A stretch of DNA of 62,198 bases, taken from Klenkia terrae (GTDB lineage Bacteria > Actinomycetota > Actinomycetes > Mycobacteriales > Geodermatophilaceae). Made by a program: the position numbers and the translations under genes. The notes under the pieces were generated by a model. The model saw only the letters and a program-made list of their open reading frames with translations. It was not told where the DNA came from and ran no database searches. Every line of letters begins with the position of its first letter. The first letter of the stretch is position 1. The stretch covers positions 2,312,899 to 2,375,096 of the forward strand of contig NZ_UEXK01000004.1 of the NCBI RefSeq assembly GCF_900491935.1, given 5' to 3'. This document shows, in pieces, positions 50,579 through 58,612 of this stretch.

Positions 50579-51444
50579 CCGGGTCGGCTGGCACGATGCT
50601 GCTGGTGAGCCCGGAGGTGGAGGAGCGACGGGACGGCGGGGGGCGTGCCTCCCGCACCGTCGTCGTGACGTTCCTCGGTGCCGTGGTCCGGCGGATGGGC
50701 GGCTGGCTGCCCATCGGCGGCAGCATCGACCTGCTGGCCGCCCTCGACCTGGACGGGCCGACCGTGCGCACCGCGGTCTTCCGGCTGAAGAAGCGCGGCT
50801 GGCTGGACCCGGAGAGCCGGGGCGGGGTGCGCGGCTACGCGCTGACCCCGCTGGCCGCCGACTCCTTCGCCCGCGGCGACGAGATCATCTGGCACGCCCG
50901 CCAGCCGGCGGCGCTGACCGACGGCTGGTGCATCGTGAACTTCTCGGTGCCCGAGTCGATGCGCAGCCGCCGCCAGCAGCTGCGGTCGCACCTGTCCTCC
51001 CTCGGCTTCGGGAACGTGGGGACGGCGACCTGGATCGCCCCGGCCCGGATGCTGCCGGCGGCGCAGGCGGCCATCACCGAGCTCGACCTGGTCGGCCACA
51101 GCGCGGTCTTCGTCGGCGACCACGTCGCCGGGCAGGACCTGGCCACGCTGATCCGGGAGAGCTGGGACCTGGCCGGCATCGACCAGCGGTACCGGGAGTT
51201 CGTCGCCGAGCACGCCGACACCCTCGCGGTGGTCGAGGGCGGCGTGGACCCGGCGACGGCGTTCGCCACCTATCTGCAGGTGGTCGACGCCTGGCGCCGG
51301 CTGCCCTACCGGGACCCGGGCCTGCCCCGCACCCTGCTGCCCGACGACTGGGCCGGCCCGCGGGCCGCCGCGGTGTTCGAGCAGCTGGTGCAGGCCCTCG
51401 AGGGCCGGGCGCTGGCGCACGCCGCGGGGCACTGGCCCGCCTGA
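50575..51444 (+). CDS. PaaX-family transcriptional repressor
   Basis: The 289-residue protein has the N-terminal winged helix of PaaX (GSIDLLAALDLDGPTVRTAVFRLKKRGWLDPESRGGVRGYALTPLAADSF) followed by the PaaX-like middle domain (DGWCIVNFSVPESMRSRRQQLRSHLSSLGFGNVGTATWIAPAR) and a C-terminal helical domain. PaaX senses phenylacetyl-CoA in the classical system; relatives respond to other aryl-CoA esters. It is the last gene of the aryl-CoA operon and probably represses that operon and the ligase by the element at 45562 and 51459. Confidence 0.93.
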   Translation: MTGSAGTMLLVSPEVEERRDGGGRASRTVVVTFLGAVVRRMGGWLPIGGSIDLLAALDLDGPTVRTAVFRLKKRGWLDPESRGGVRGYALTPLAADSFARGDEIIWHARQPAALTDGWCIVNFSVPESMRSRRQQLRSHLSSLGFGNVGTATWIAPARMLPAAQAAITELDLVGHSAVFVGDHVAGQDLATLIRESWDLAGIDQRYREFVAEHADTLAVVEGGVDPATAFATYLQVVDAWRRLPYRDPGLPRTLLPDDWAGPRAAAVFEQLVQALEGRALAHAAGHWPA

Positions 51445-51458
51445 ACCCGACCGGTGTG

Positions 51459-51481
51459 TATTGACACCTGCGCAACGATCG
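51459..51481. promoter_or_regulatory. Shared promoter/operator element, copy 2 (ligase operon)
   Basis: TATTGACA-N4-CGCAACGATCG, the partner of 45562-45584, located 15 bp after the PaaX stop and 45 bp before the ligase start. TTGACA (51461-51466) can serve as the -35 hexamer. Confidence 0.7.
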
Positions 51482-51525
51482 CGCTTGATGTGTCATGTCA
51501 CCCGGACCAGAGTTGAGGAGCGCCC

Positions 51526-53217
51526 GTGCAGCTCTCGCCGTCGGCCCACACCGACACCTTCGCCCGGGACCACCTCCCGCCGGCCGAGGACTGGCCGGTC
51601 CTCGAGTTCACCACCCCCGAGCTGCAGCACCCGGCCCGGCTGAACGCCGGGGCCGCCCTCGTCGACGAGGCCGTGGCCCGGTTCGGCCGGGACCGCCCGG
51701 CGCTGCGCACCCCGGACGGCGAGGTGTGGACCTACGGCGAGCTGCAGGACCGGGCCGATCAGGTCGCCCACGTGCTGGTCGACGACCTCGGCCTGGAGCC
51801 GGGCAACCGCGTGCTGCTGCGCGCACCGAACACGCCGTGGATGGTCGCGGCCTGGCTGGGCACGCTGAAGGCCGGCGGCGTCGCCACGGTGGTCTTCGCC
51901 GCGCTGCGGGCCGGTGAGCTGGCCCCGGTCGTCGAGCGGACCCGGCCCGCCCTCGCCCTGGTCGACCACCGCAGCGTCGCCGACGTCGAGGCCGTCCGGG
52001 ACTCCTCCGCCCCGGACCTGCGGGTGACCACGATCGGGGCCGGCACCGACACCGACCTGGTGGCCCGGGCGGCGACCAAGCCGGCCGGGTTCACCGCCGT
52101 CGACACCGCCGCCGACGACGTCGCGCTGCTGTGCCCCACCTCGGGCAGCACCGGCGTCCCCAAGATCACCATGCACTTCCACCGGGACGTGCTGAGCATC
52201 GACGCCACCTTCGGCCGGCACGTGCTGCAGCTGGGGCCCGACGACCTGGTGGCCTGCACTGCGCCGTTCGCGTTCACCTTCGGGCTGGGCATGCTGGTGG
52301 TCTTCCCGCTGCGCGCGGGCGCCTGCGCCCTGCTCACCGACGCGCTGGCCCCGCCCGCGCTGGCCGACCTGGTCGCCGAGCAGGGTGTCACCGTGCTGGC
52401 CACCGCGCCGACGGCCTACCGGCAGATCCTGGCCGCGGGCAAGGGATCGCAGCTGGCGGGCCTGCGGATGGCGGTCAGCGCCGGCGAGCACATCTCCGAC
52501 GACACCTGGGCCGCGCTGCACGACGACCTCGGCCTGCAGGTGGTCGACGGCATCGGCGGCACCGAGCTGCTGCACATCTTCATCTCCGCCGCCGGTGAGG
52601 ACGTCCGGCGCGGCACGACCGGCCGGCCCCTGCCCGGGTACCGCGCGGCGATCCTCGACCCGGACGGCGCTGAGCTGCCGGCCGGCGTCGAGGGCCGGCT
52701 CGCGGTGATCGGCCCGGTCGGCTGCCGGTACCTGGACGACGACCGGCAGCGCAGCTACGTGCAGGGCGGCTGGAACGTCACCGGCGACACCTTCCGGCGC
52801 GACGAGGACGGCTGGTTCACCTACTGCGCCCGCACCGACAACATGATCGTGTCCTCGGGCTACAACATCGGCGGGCCCGAGGTCGAGTTCGCCGTCGACG
52901 GGCACCCCGACGTGGTCGAGTCCGCGGTGGTCGGGCGCCCGGACCCCGACCGCGGCGCGGTGGTCTGCGCGTTCGTCGTCCTGCGCGCGGGCGTCCCGGC
53001 CAGCGAGGCGACGGCGCGGTCGATCCAGGACCACGTGAAGGCCGTGCTGGCCCCGTACAAGTACCCGCGCGACGTCCGGTTCGTCGACGCCCTGCCGCGC
53101 AACACCAGCGGCAAGCTGCAGCACTTCAAGCTGCGCGAGCAGCTCGCCGGGACCGCCCCGCGCTCCGCGGACGCCGGTCGCGCAGAGCGGATAGCCCCCG
53201 GTCCCGGGCCTTCCTAG
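51526..53217 (+). CDS. Aryl-CoA ligase (2-aminobenzoate/benzoate-CoA ligase-like)
   Basis: This 563-residue ANL-superfamily enzyme forms an aryl-CoA through an aryl-AMP. The AMP-binding P-loop is LLCPTSGSTGVPKITMHFHRDV (about residue 204), the core motif is DGIGGTELLHIFISA, the hinge region is YCARTDNMIVSSGYNIGGPEVE and the catalytic Lys is in RNTSGKLQH (Lys530). The substrate pocket is closest in style to 2-aminobenzoate and benzoate ligases. GTG 51526 follows GAGGAG. The last 15 codons overlap AraC-type boxes, and the stop TAG begins the -10 of the next operon. Confidence 0.92.
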   Translation: MQLSPSAHTDTFARDHLPPAEDWPVLEFTTPELQHPARLNAGAALVDEAVARFGRDRPALRTPDGEVWTYGELQDRADQVAHVLVDDLGLEPGNRVLLRAPNTPWMVAAWLGTLKAGGVATVVFAALRAGELAPVVERTRPALALVDHRSVADVEAVRDSSAPDLRVTTIGAGTDTDLVARAATKPAGFTAVDTAADDVALLCPTSGSTGVPKITMHFHRDVLSIDATFGRHVLQLGPDDLVACTAPFAFTFGLGMLVVFPLRAGACALLTDALAPPALADLVAEQGVTVLATAPTAYRQILAAGKGSQLAGLRMAVSAGEHISDDTWAALHDDLGLQVVDGIGGTELLHIFISAAGEDVRRGTTGRPLPGYRAAILDPDGAELPAGVEGRLAVIGPVGCRYLDDDRQRSYVQGGWNVTGDTFRRDEDGWFTYCARTDNMIVSSGYNIGGPEVEFAVDGHPDVVESAVVGRPDPDRGAVVCAFVVLRAGVPASEATARSIQDHVKAVLAPYKYPRDVRFVDALPRNTSGKLQHFKLREQLAGTAPRSADAGRAERIAPGPGPS

Positions 53218-53220
53218 CGT
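53160..53220 (+). promoter_or_regulatory. Paired boxes and -10 of the SDR-FMO operon
   Basis: GCGCTCCGCGGACGC (53160-53174) and GCGCAGAGCGGATAG (53180-53194) are 20 bp apart. TAGCGT (53215-53220) is 35 bp from the start of the second box, exactly as at 61554/61589. The boxes lie within the end of the ligase gene, so this is an intragenic promoter for the next operon. Confidence 0.6.
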
Positions 53221-53272
53221 CGCCCTCCACACGTTGTGACCGATGTCGCAGCGTCGGAGGAGAGGAGCCCGC

Positions 53273-54058
53273 ATGACCGACCTGACCGGTCGCACCGCCG
53301 TCGTCACCGGCGGTGCCACCCTGCTCGCCCACGGGGTCGTCGAGGCCCTCGCCCGGGCCGGCGCCCGCGTGGTGGTCGCCGACGTCGACGAGGTCGGCGG
53401 CGCCGCGGCCGAGGCGCTGGGCACCGACGTCGTCTTCGTCCGCACCGACGTCACCGACGACGACTCGCTGGCCGCCCTGGTGCAGACCACCGTCGAGCGG
53501 TTCGGCGGCATCGACGTGGTGGTCAACCTGGCCGCGGTCTACCTCGACGAGGGCTTCGCCACCTCCCGGCAGGACTGGCTGCGGGCGCTGGACGTGAACG
53601 TGGTGAGCATGGTCGAGGTGGTGCGGCACGCGCACCCGCACCTGGTCGCCAGCGAGCACGCCGCGGTCGTCAACTTCACCTCGATCTCCTCGAAGGTCGC
53701 CCAGACCGGCCGCTGGGTCTACCCGGCGTCCAAGGCGGCGATCGCCCAGCTCACCCGGTCGATGGCGCTGGACCTGGCCCCCGACGGCATCCGGGTCAAC
53801 TCCATCAGCCCCGGCTGGACCTGGTCGAAGATCATGGACGACCTCTCCGGCGGCGACCGCGCGAAGACCGACGCCGTCGCGGCCCCGTTCCACCTGACCG
53901 GCCGGGTCGGGGACGGCGCCGAGATCGGCGCCGTCGTCGCCTTCCTGGTCTCCGACGCCGCCTCCGTCGTCACCGGGGCCGACTGGGCCGCCGACGGCGG
54001 CTACTCCGCGCTCGGCCCCGAGCAGACCGTCCCCGCCATCCCGCAGCTCGCAGAGTGA
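53273..54058 (+). CDS. Short-chain dehydrogenase/reductase
   Basis: The 261-residue classical SDR has the cofactor motif VTGGATLLAHGVVEALARAG (a TGxxxLxxG variant), VNLAAVYLDEG (NNAG equivalent) and the catalytic Ser plus YPASK. The C-terminal GADWAADGGYSALGPEQ is also typical. The start ATG 53273 is supported by AGGAGAGGAG. It heads a three-gene operon with two flavoenzymes. It could oxidise or reduce a cyclohexenone-type CoA intermediate from the aryl-CoA pathway; that is inference. Confidence 0.92.
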   Translation: MTDLTGRTAVVTGGATLLAHGVVEALARAGARVVVADVDEVGGAAAEALGTDVVFVRTDVTDDDSLAALVQTTVERFGGIDVVVNLAAVYLDEGFATSRQDWLRALDVNVVSMVEVVRHAHPHLVASEHAAVVNFTSISSKVAQTGRWVYPASKAAIAQLTRSMALDLAPDGIRVNSISPGWTWSKIMDDLSGGDRAKTDAVAAPFHLTGRVGDGAEIGAVVAFLVSDAASVVTGADWAADGGYSALGPEQTVPAIPQLAE

Positions 54059-54069
54059 GGTCCTCCACC

Positions 54070-55542
54070 ATGAAGATCGGCATCGTCGGGGCCGGGTTCG
54101 CCGGCCTGTCCTCCGCCAAGGTCCTCCGCCAGCTCGGCCACGAGGTGGTGGTCTGGGAGAAGGCGCCCGACCTGGGCGGGGTGTGGAGCGGGACCCGCCG
54201 CTACCCCGGGCTCAAGACCCAGAACGACAAGGGCACCTACGCCCTGTCGGACCTCACGATGCCCGTGGACTACCCGGAGTGGCCCTCGGGCGCCCAGGTG
54301 CAGGCCTACCTGCAGACCTACGCGGAGAAGTTCGACCTGGTCCGGCACGTGCAGCTGGGCACCGAGGTGGTGCAGGCCCGCCCGTCCGACGGCGGCGGGT
54401 GGGACGTCGAGACCGCCGAGAGCACCACGCACGTGGACCACCTGGTGCTGGCCAGCGGGATCTTCTCCCGGCCCTTCGTGCCGCCGATCGAGAACCTCGA
54501 CCTGTTCGAGAAGCTGGGCGGCGAGGTGCTGGCGGCCAGCGAGTGGCACAGCCACGAGCAGGTCCGCGGCAAGGACGTCGTCGTGCTCGGCTACGGCAAG
54601 AGCGCCTGCGACATCACCGTGGAGATCGCCTCGGTGGCGGCCTCGACCACCGTCGTGGCCCGCGAGCTGCTGTGGAAGATGCCGCGCAAGGTGGCCAACG
54701 CGGTCAACTACAAGTTCTTCATGCTCACGCGGATGGGCGAGGGCCTGTTCCGCTACCGGTCCACCACCGGTCCGGAGAAGCTGCTGCACGCCAGGAACTC
54801 GGCGATGGCCAACTCGATGCTGGGCAGCGTGGAGAAGGTGACCACCGGCCAGCTCAAGCTCACCGACCTCGGCCTGGTGCCGCTGGGCCAGTTCTCCGAC
54901 ATCGCCCGGTCGACGGTCTCGCTGGCCACCGAGGGCTTCTTCGAGGGCGTCGCCGAGGGCCGGATCGCCGTCAAGCGCGACACCGTCGTCGCCCGGTTCG
55001 TGGAGCAGGACGGGAAGGCGCTCGCCGAGCTCTCCACCGGGGAGCTGGTGCCCGCCGACGTCGTCGTCGCCGCCACCGGCTGGACCCAGGACCTGCCCTT
55101 CCTGCCCGAGGACGTCGTCGACCGGCTCACCGACGACAAGGGGGACTTCCTGCTGCACCGGCAGATCCACCCGATCGACGTCGCCGACCTCAGCTTCGCC
55201 GGGTACAACTCGTCGTTCTTCTCCCCGTTGTCGGCGGAGGTCTCGGCGATCTGGATCGGCTCGCTGCTGGGCGGCAACCACGAGCTGCCCAGCCGGGACG
55301 AGATGCACCGGCAGCGGCGCGAGACCCTGGACTGGATGCGCGAGCGCACCCACGGCGCGCACGCCCGCGGCACCAACATCATCCCGTTCTCGGTGAAGAA
55401 CATCGACGAGGTGCTCTCCGACGTCGGCATCGGCGTCGGCCCGCTCACCCGGGCCAAGCAGTGGCTGCTGCCGATCGACCCGGGCGACTACGCGCACGTC
55501 ACGCCCACCCTGGCGAAGCGGCTGCAGGGGTCGCCGGCATGA
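54070..55542 (+). CDS. FAD/NADPH-dependent flavin-containing monooxygenase-like oxidoreductase
   Basis: The 490-residue protein has the FAD motif VGAGFAGLSSAKVLRQLGHEVVVWEKAPDLGGVW at the start and the NADPH motif VVLGYGKSACDITVEIA near residue 175. This is a group B monooxygenase layout (FMO/Baeyer-Villiger type), yet the fingerprint FxGxxxHxxxW is not clear; AASEWHSHEQ stands in that place. It could oxygenate a ketone or nitrogen. The start lies 11 bp after the SDR stop, and the end overlaps the next FAD gene by 4 bp. Confidence 0.88.
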   Translation: MKIGIVGAGFAGLSSAKVLRQLGHEVVVWEKAPDLGGVWSGTRRYPGLKTQNDKGTYALSDLTMPVDYPEWPSGAQVQAYLQTYAEKFDLVRHVQLGTEVVQARPSDGGGWDVETAESTTHVDHLVLASGIFSRPFVPPIENLDLFEKLGGEVLAASEWHSHEQVRGKDVVVLGYGKSACDITVEIASVAASTTVVARELLWKMPRKVANAVNYKFFMLTRMGEGLFRYRSTTGPEKLLHARNSAMANSMLGSVEKVTTGQLKLTDLGLVPLGQFSDIARSTVSLATEGFFEGVAEGRIAVKRDTVVARFVEQDGKALAELSTGELVPADVVVAATGWTQDLPFLPEDVVDRLTDDKGDFLLHRQIHPIDVADLSFAGYNSSFFSPLSAEVSAIWIGSLLGGNHELPSRDEMHRQRRETLDWMRERTHGAHARGTNIIPFSVKNIDEVLSDVGIGVGPLTRAKQWLLPIDPGDYAHVTPTLAKRLQGSPA

Positions 55543-57164
55543 GCGACCGGTTCGACGCCGTCGTCGTCGGCGCGGGGATCAACGGCATGGTGGCCGCCGC
55601 CGAGCTGGCCGGCGCCGGCTGGCGGGTGGCGCTGGTGGACGAGCACGACCGGATCGGCGGCTTCATCGCGTCGGACGAGCTGACCCTGCCCGGGTACACC
55701 CACGACACGTTCAGCTCGTGGCACCCGCTGTTCATGGCCGGCGGCGCCTACGCCGCGCTCGGGGCGGACCTGCACCGGCACGGCCTGGTCTACCGGAACG
55801 CCGAGGGCCCGGTGACCGCCTCGGTGTCCGAGCGGGGTGCCGTCGTCGCCGACCGCGACCCCGCCGCCACCGCGGCCACGTTCGAGCACCCGGAGGACGC
55901 CGCGGCCTACGCCGCGATGCTCACCCAGCTCGAGCGCTGGTCCCCGCACGTGTTCGGCGCGCTGGGCTCCCGGCTGGGCGGCACCGACGCCGCCCGGCTG
56001 GGCCTGGGTGCGCTGCGCGGGCTGGGCCGGGCCGAGGTCGTCGAGCTGGTGCGGGTGGCCGGCCAGTCCGGCCGCGGCCTGGTGCGCGAGCGGTTCGCCG
56101 GCCACGAGGTCGACCAGCTGTGGGCGCCGTGGCTGCTGCACGCCGGGCTGGCCCCCGACCAGGCCACCGGCGGGCTGATGCTGCCGGTGATGGCCTTCAC
56201 CATGCACGCCGTCGGGCTGCCGGTCGTCGAGGGCGGTGCCGGCCGGTTCACCGAGGCCTTCGGCCGGCTGCTCGCCGAGCGCGGCGTCGAGGTCGTGCTG
56301 GGGGCGCCGGCCGAGCGGATCGAGGTGCAGGACGGGCTCGCCGTCGCCGTGCACGTCGGTGGCCGGCGGCTGTCGGCGACCAAGGCCGTGCTCGCCTCCA
56401 CGGCGACCGGCCGGCTGTACGGGGACCTGCTGCGGCCCGAGGACGTGGACGACGGCGGGCGGCAGGCCGTGGTCCGGCACCGTCCGGGCCGGGCCGCCGC
56501 CCAGCTGCACCTCGCCCTGGACCGGCCGCTGAGCTGGGCCGACAGCCGGCTGGACGCCGTCCCGCTGGTGCACGTGAGCAACGGGTCCGACAGCACCGGG
56601 GTGGCGTGCGCGCAGGCCGAGGCCGGGTTGCTGCCCGCCGAGCCCACGGTGGTGGTCGGCCAGCAGACGGTGCTGGACCCCACCCGCGCCCCCGCGGGCG
56701 GCGCGACGCTGTGGCTGCAGCTGCAGGAGCTGCCCTGGGCGCCGACCGGGGACGCGGCCGGCGAGATCGACACGACCGGTGGCTGGACCCCCGAGGTGGC
56801 CGACGCCTACGCCGACCGCGTGCTGGCCCGGGTGGAGCGGTACGCGCCTGGGCTGGGCGACCGGGTGGTGGGCCGGCACATCATCTCCCCGGCCGGGCTC
56901 AGCGCGGCCAACGCCAACGCCGTCCAGGGCGACCCGTACGGCGGGGCGGCCGAGCTGGACCAGTCGCTGCTGTGGCGGCCGGGCACCGGCACCGGGCACC
57001 GCACCGGGGTGGCCCGGCTGTTCCACATCGGCGCCTTCACCCACCCGGGCCCCGGCCTGGGCGGCGGCTCCGGCCACATCGTGGCGCAGGGCCTGCTCCG
57101 GCCCCCGGCTGCCCAGCGCCTGGCCGCAGCCGTGCGGTCGAAGCTGGCCGCCGTCCGCAGCTGA
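55539..57164 (+). CDS. FAD-dependent oxidoreductase (phytoene-desaturase-like)
   Basis: The 541-residue protein has VVVGAGINGMVAAAELAGAGWRVALVDEHDRIGGFIASDE at the N-terminus and the FAD-closing motif LFHIGAFTHPGPGLGGGSGHIVAQGL at the C-terminus, the pattern of CrtI/NAD(P)-binding Rossmann-like amine oxidases. No carotenoid genes are near, so a desaturation or dehydrogenation in the preceding catabolic pathway is more likely. Its start overlaps the FMO stop (ATGA). The operon ends at two large hairpins. Confidence 0.88.
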   Translation: MSDRFDAVVVGAGINGMVAAAELAGAGWRVALVDEHDRIGGFIASDELTLPGYTHDTFSSWHPLFMAGGAYAALGADLHRHGLVYRNAEGPVTASVSERGAVVADRDPAATAATFEHPEDAAAYAAMLTQLERWSPHVFGALGSRLGGTDAARLGLGALRGLGRAEVVELVRVAGQSGRGLVRERFAGHEVDQLWAPWLLHAGLAPDQATGGLMLPVMAFTMHAVGLPVVEGGAGRFTEAFGRLLAERGVEVVLGAPAERIEVQDGLAVAVHVGGRRLSATKAVLASTATGRLYGDLLRPEDVDDGGRQAVVRHRPGRAAAQLHLALDRPLSWADSRLDAVPLVHVSNGSDSTGVACAQAEAGLLPAEPTVVVGQQTVLDPTRAPAGGATLWLQLQELPWAPTGDAAGEIDTTGGWTPEVADAYADRVLARVERYAPGLGDRVVGRHIISPAGLSAANANAVQGDPYGGAAELDQSLLWRPGTGTGHRTGVARLFHIGAFTHPGPGLGGGSGHIVAQGLLRPPAAQRLAAAVRSKLAAVRS

Positions 57165-57173
57165 CCCCTCCGG

Positions 57174-57246
57174 CGCCGGGGCAAGGGATCCCTTCCGCAA
57201 CGTTCCACGTGAATCCGTTGCGGAGGGATCCATTGCCCGCGCCGGG
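57174..57246. terminator. Large palindrome C with parS-like loop
   Basis: Arms of about 30 bases (57174-57203 and 57216-57246, minor mismatches) flank a loop containing CGTTCCACGTGAATCC (57201-57216), a near match to the parS consensus with one core mismatch. It lies 10 bp after the FAD oxidoreductase stop, so it may also terminate transcription. Confidence 0.65.
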
Positions 57247-57274
57247 ATGGGGCGCCCTACCCACCCCCCGCTGG

Positions 57275-57334
57275 GGCAAAGGAACCTCTGCATCCCCTTC
57301 CGAGCTCACGAGGGGGTGCAGAGGTTCCTCTGCC
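57275..57334. terminator. Large palindrome D between convergent genes
   Basis: Arms 57275-57299 and 57310-57334 match in 22 of 25 positions around a 10-base loop. It is 20 bp from the stop of the convergent luciferase-type gene (57355), serving as its likely terminator. Confidence 0.7.
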
Positions 57335-57354
57335 GCGGTGCGAGAGGGGGAGCC

Positions 57355-58455
57355 TCAGCCGACCTCGGGGCGGAGGCCCTTCTTGGCCAGGCGCGGCATG
57401 ACCTCCTGCGCGAAGTACTCCAGCTCGCCGGCGTAGTCGACGAAGGCCATCGTGATGCCGCCGAAGCCGGCCTTGGCGAACCGCTCGATCTCGTCGGCGA
57501 CGTCGTCCGGCGAGCCGATCACCGGGCAGGTGCCGTGCCCGGCGGCGAACCGGCCGCGGAAGGTCTCCAGCATCTCCGCGCTGAAGGACTGCGCGTGCAG
57601 GCCCTGCAGCCGCATCAGGTTGTCCACGGCGTCCCAGTCGGCCTTCTCGTCGGCGTAGTGGTGCAGGTACTCCTCCGCCTCGGTGCGGGTCGGCCGGCAG
57701 ACCACGTGGGTCGGGGTCATGACGCCGGCCCGGCGGCCCTGCGCGGCGGAGTCCGCGGTGAGCTGCTCGACGACGCCGGCGCCGTCCTCGGGACCGCCGA
57801 CGATGGTGAACACGAAGTCGGCGTTGCGGGCGGCGTAGGCCCGGCCCTGCGTGCTGGACCCGGCGTTGAGGATCGGGATCCGGCCGGCGACCGGCTTGGG
57901 CAGCGCCTCGACGCCGGTGAGGTCCCAGAACCGGCCCGGCAGGTCGAACCGGCCCTCCCGGCTCCACAGCTCGGTGACCACGTCGATCCACTCCTGGGCC
58001 AGCGCATAGCGGGAGTCGTGGTCGGTGGGCAGGTCCACGCCCATGGCCTCGTACTCGGGCTGGTTCCAGCCGGCGACGACGTTGAGCCCGACCCGGCCGG
58101 GGGCGACCTGGTCCACGGTGGCCAGCTGCTTGGCGGTGACCACCGGGTGGTTGAACGCGGTGTGCACGGTGGCGAAGGCGGTCAGCCGCTCGGTGCTGGC
58201 CACGATCGCGGTCGCCCACGGCACCGGCTCGAGCACGCCCTCGTGGAAGTTGGTCTCGCCGCCGTAGCCGATCCAGCGGGCGATCGGCAGCATGAAGTCG
58301 ATGCCCACCCGGTCGGCGATCCGGGCCAGCCGGAGGTTGTCCTCCCACGAGCCCGACCAGCGCTCGGGCACGGTGGTGACGGCCAGGCCGCCGCTGCAGT
58401 TGGACGAGAACAGGCCGAGGCGGAAGTGGTCCGCCTCGAGGATCGGGGTGCTCAC
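57355..58455 (-). CDS. LLM-class flavin-dependent oxidoreductase, RutA-like
   Basis: The 366-residue luciferase-like barrel has IDFMLPIARWIGYGGETNFHEGVLEPVPWATAIVASTERLTAFATVHTAF and GRVGLNVVAGWNQPEYEAMGVDLPTDHDSRYALAQEWIDVVTELW, closely resembling pyrimidine monooxygenase RutA and its relatives that use FMNH2 with O2. No other Rut gene is adjacent, so the substrate may be another N-heterocycle or an aromatic. GTG 58455 lies behind GAGGAG. It is divergent from AraC paralogue 4, its probable regulator. Confidence 0.88.
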   Translation of the reverse strand: MSTPILEADHFRLGLFSSNCSGGLAVTTVPERWSGSWEDNLRLARIADRVGIDFMLPIARWIGYGGETNFHEGVLEPVPWATAIVASTERLTAFATVHTAFNHPVVTAKQLATVDQVAPGRVGLNVVAGWNQPEYEAMGVDLPTDHDSRYALAQEWIDVVTELWSREGRFDLPGRFWDLTGVEALPKPVAGRIPILNAGSSTQGRAYAARNADFVFTIVGGPEDGAGVVEQLTADSAAQGRRAGVMTPTHVVCRPTRTEAEEYLHHYADEKADWDAVDNLMRLQGLHAQSFSAEMLETFRGRFAAGHGTCPVIGSPDDVADEIERFAKAGFGGITMAFVDYAGELEYFAQEVMPRLAKKGLRPEVG

Positions 58456-58612
58456 GGTGGCTCTCCTCGGATCGGGGTGCCGGCGATCATGCGGGCGCGG
58501 GTGCACCGGTCGCCATCCACCCGCGGCGCCGGCTGTCCAGGAAGCGAGGTGTTCCGTTCTGCGGACGTTCGTCGCACACTCGTGAGGACGACGACGCGGC
58601 GAGGAGGTCCCG

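Noticed and set aside
53180-53194. Exact XylS half-site (TGCA-N6-GGNTA)
   Set aside because: CGCA and GGATA are present but separated by four bases instead of six; the box set was described by its own consensus.
55539-57164. Carotenoid desaturase
   Set aside because: The fold is CrtI-like, but there is no carotenoid gene nearby and the operon context is catabolic.
58456-58612. Further AraC double box before the RutA-like gene
   Set aside because: A CGCA-N3-CGGA sequence exists on the minus strand, but no second box at 20 bp and no TANNNT at the right distance.
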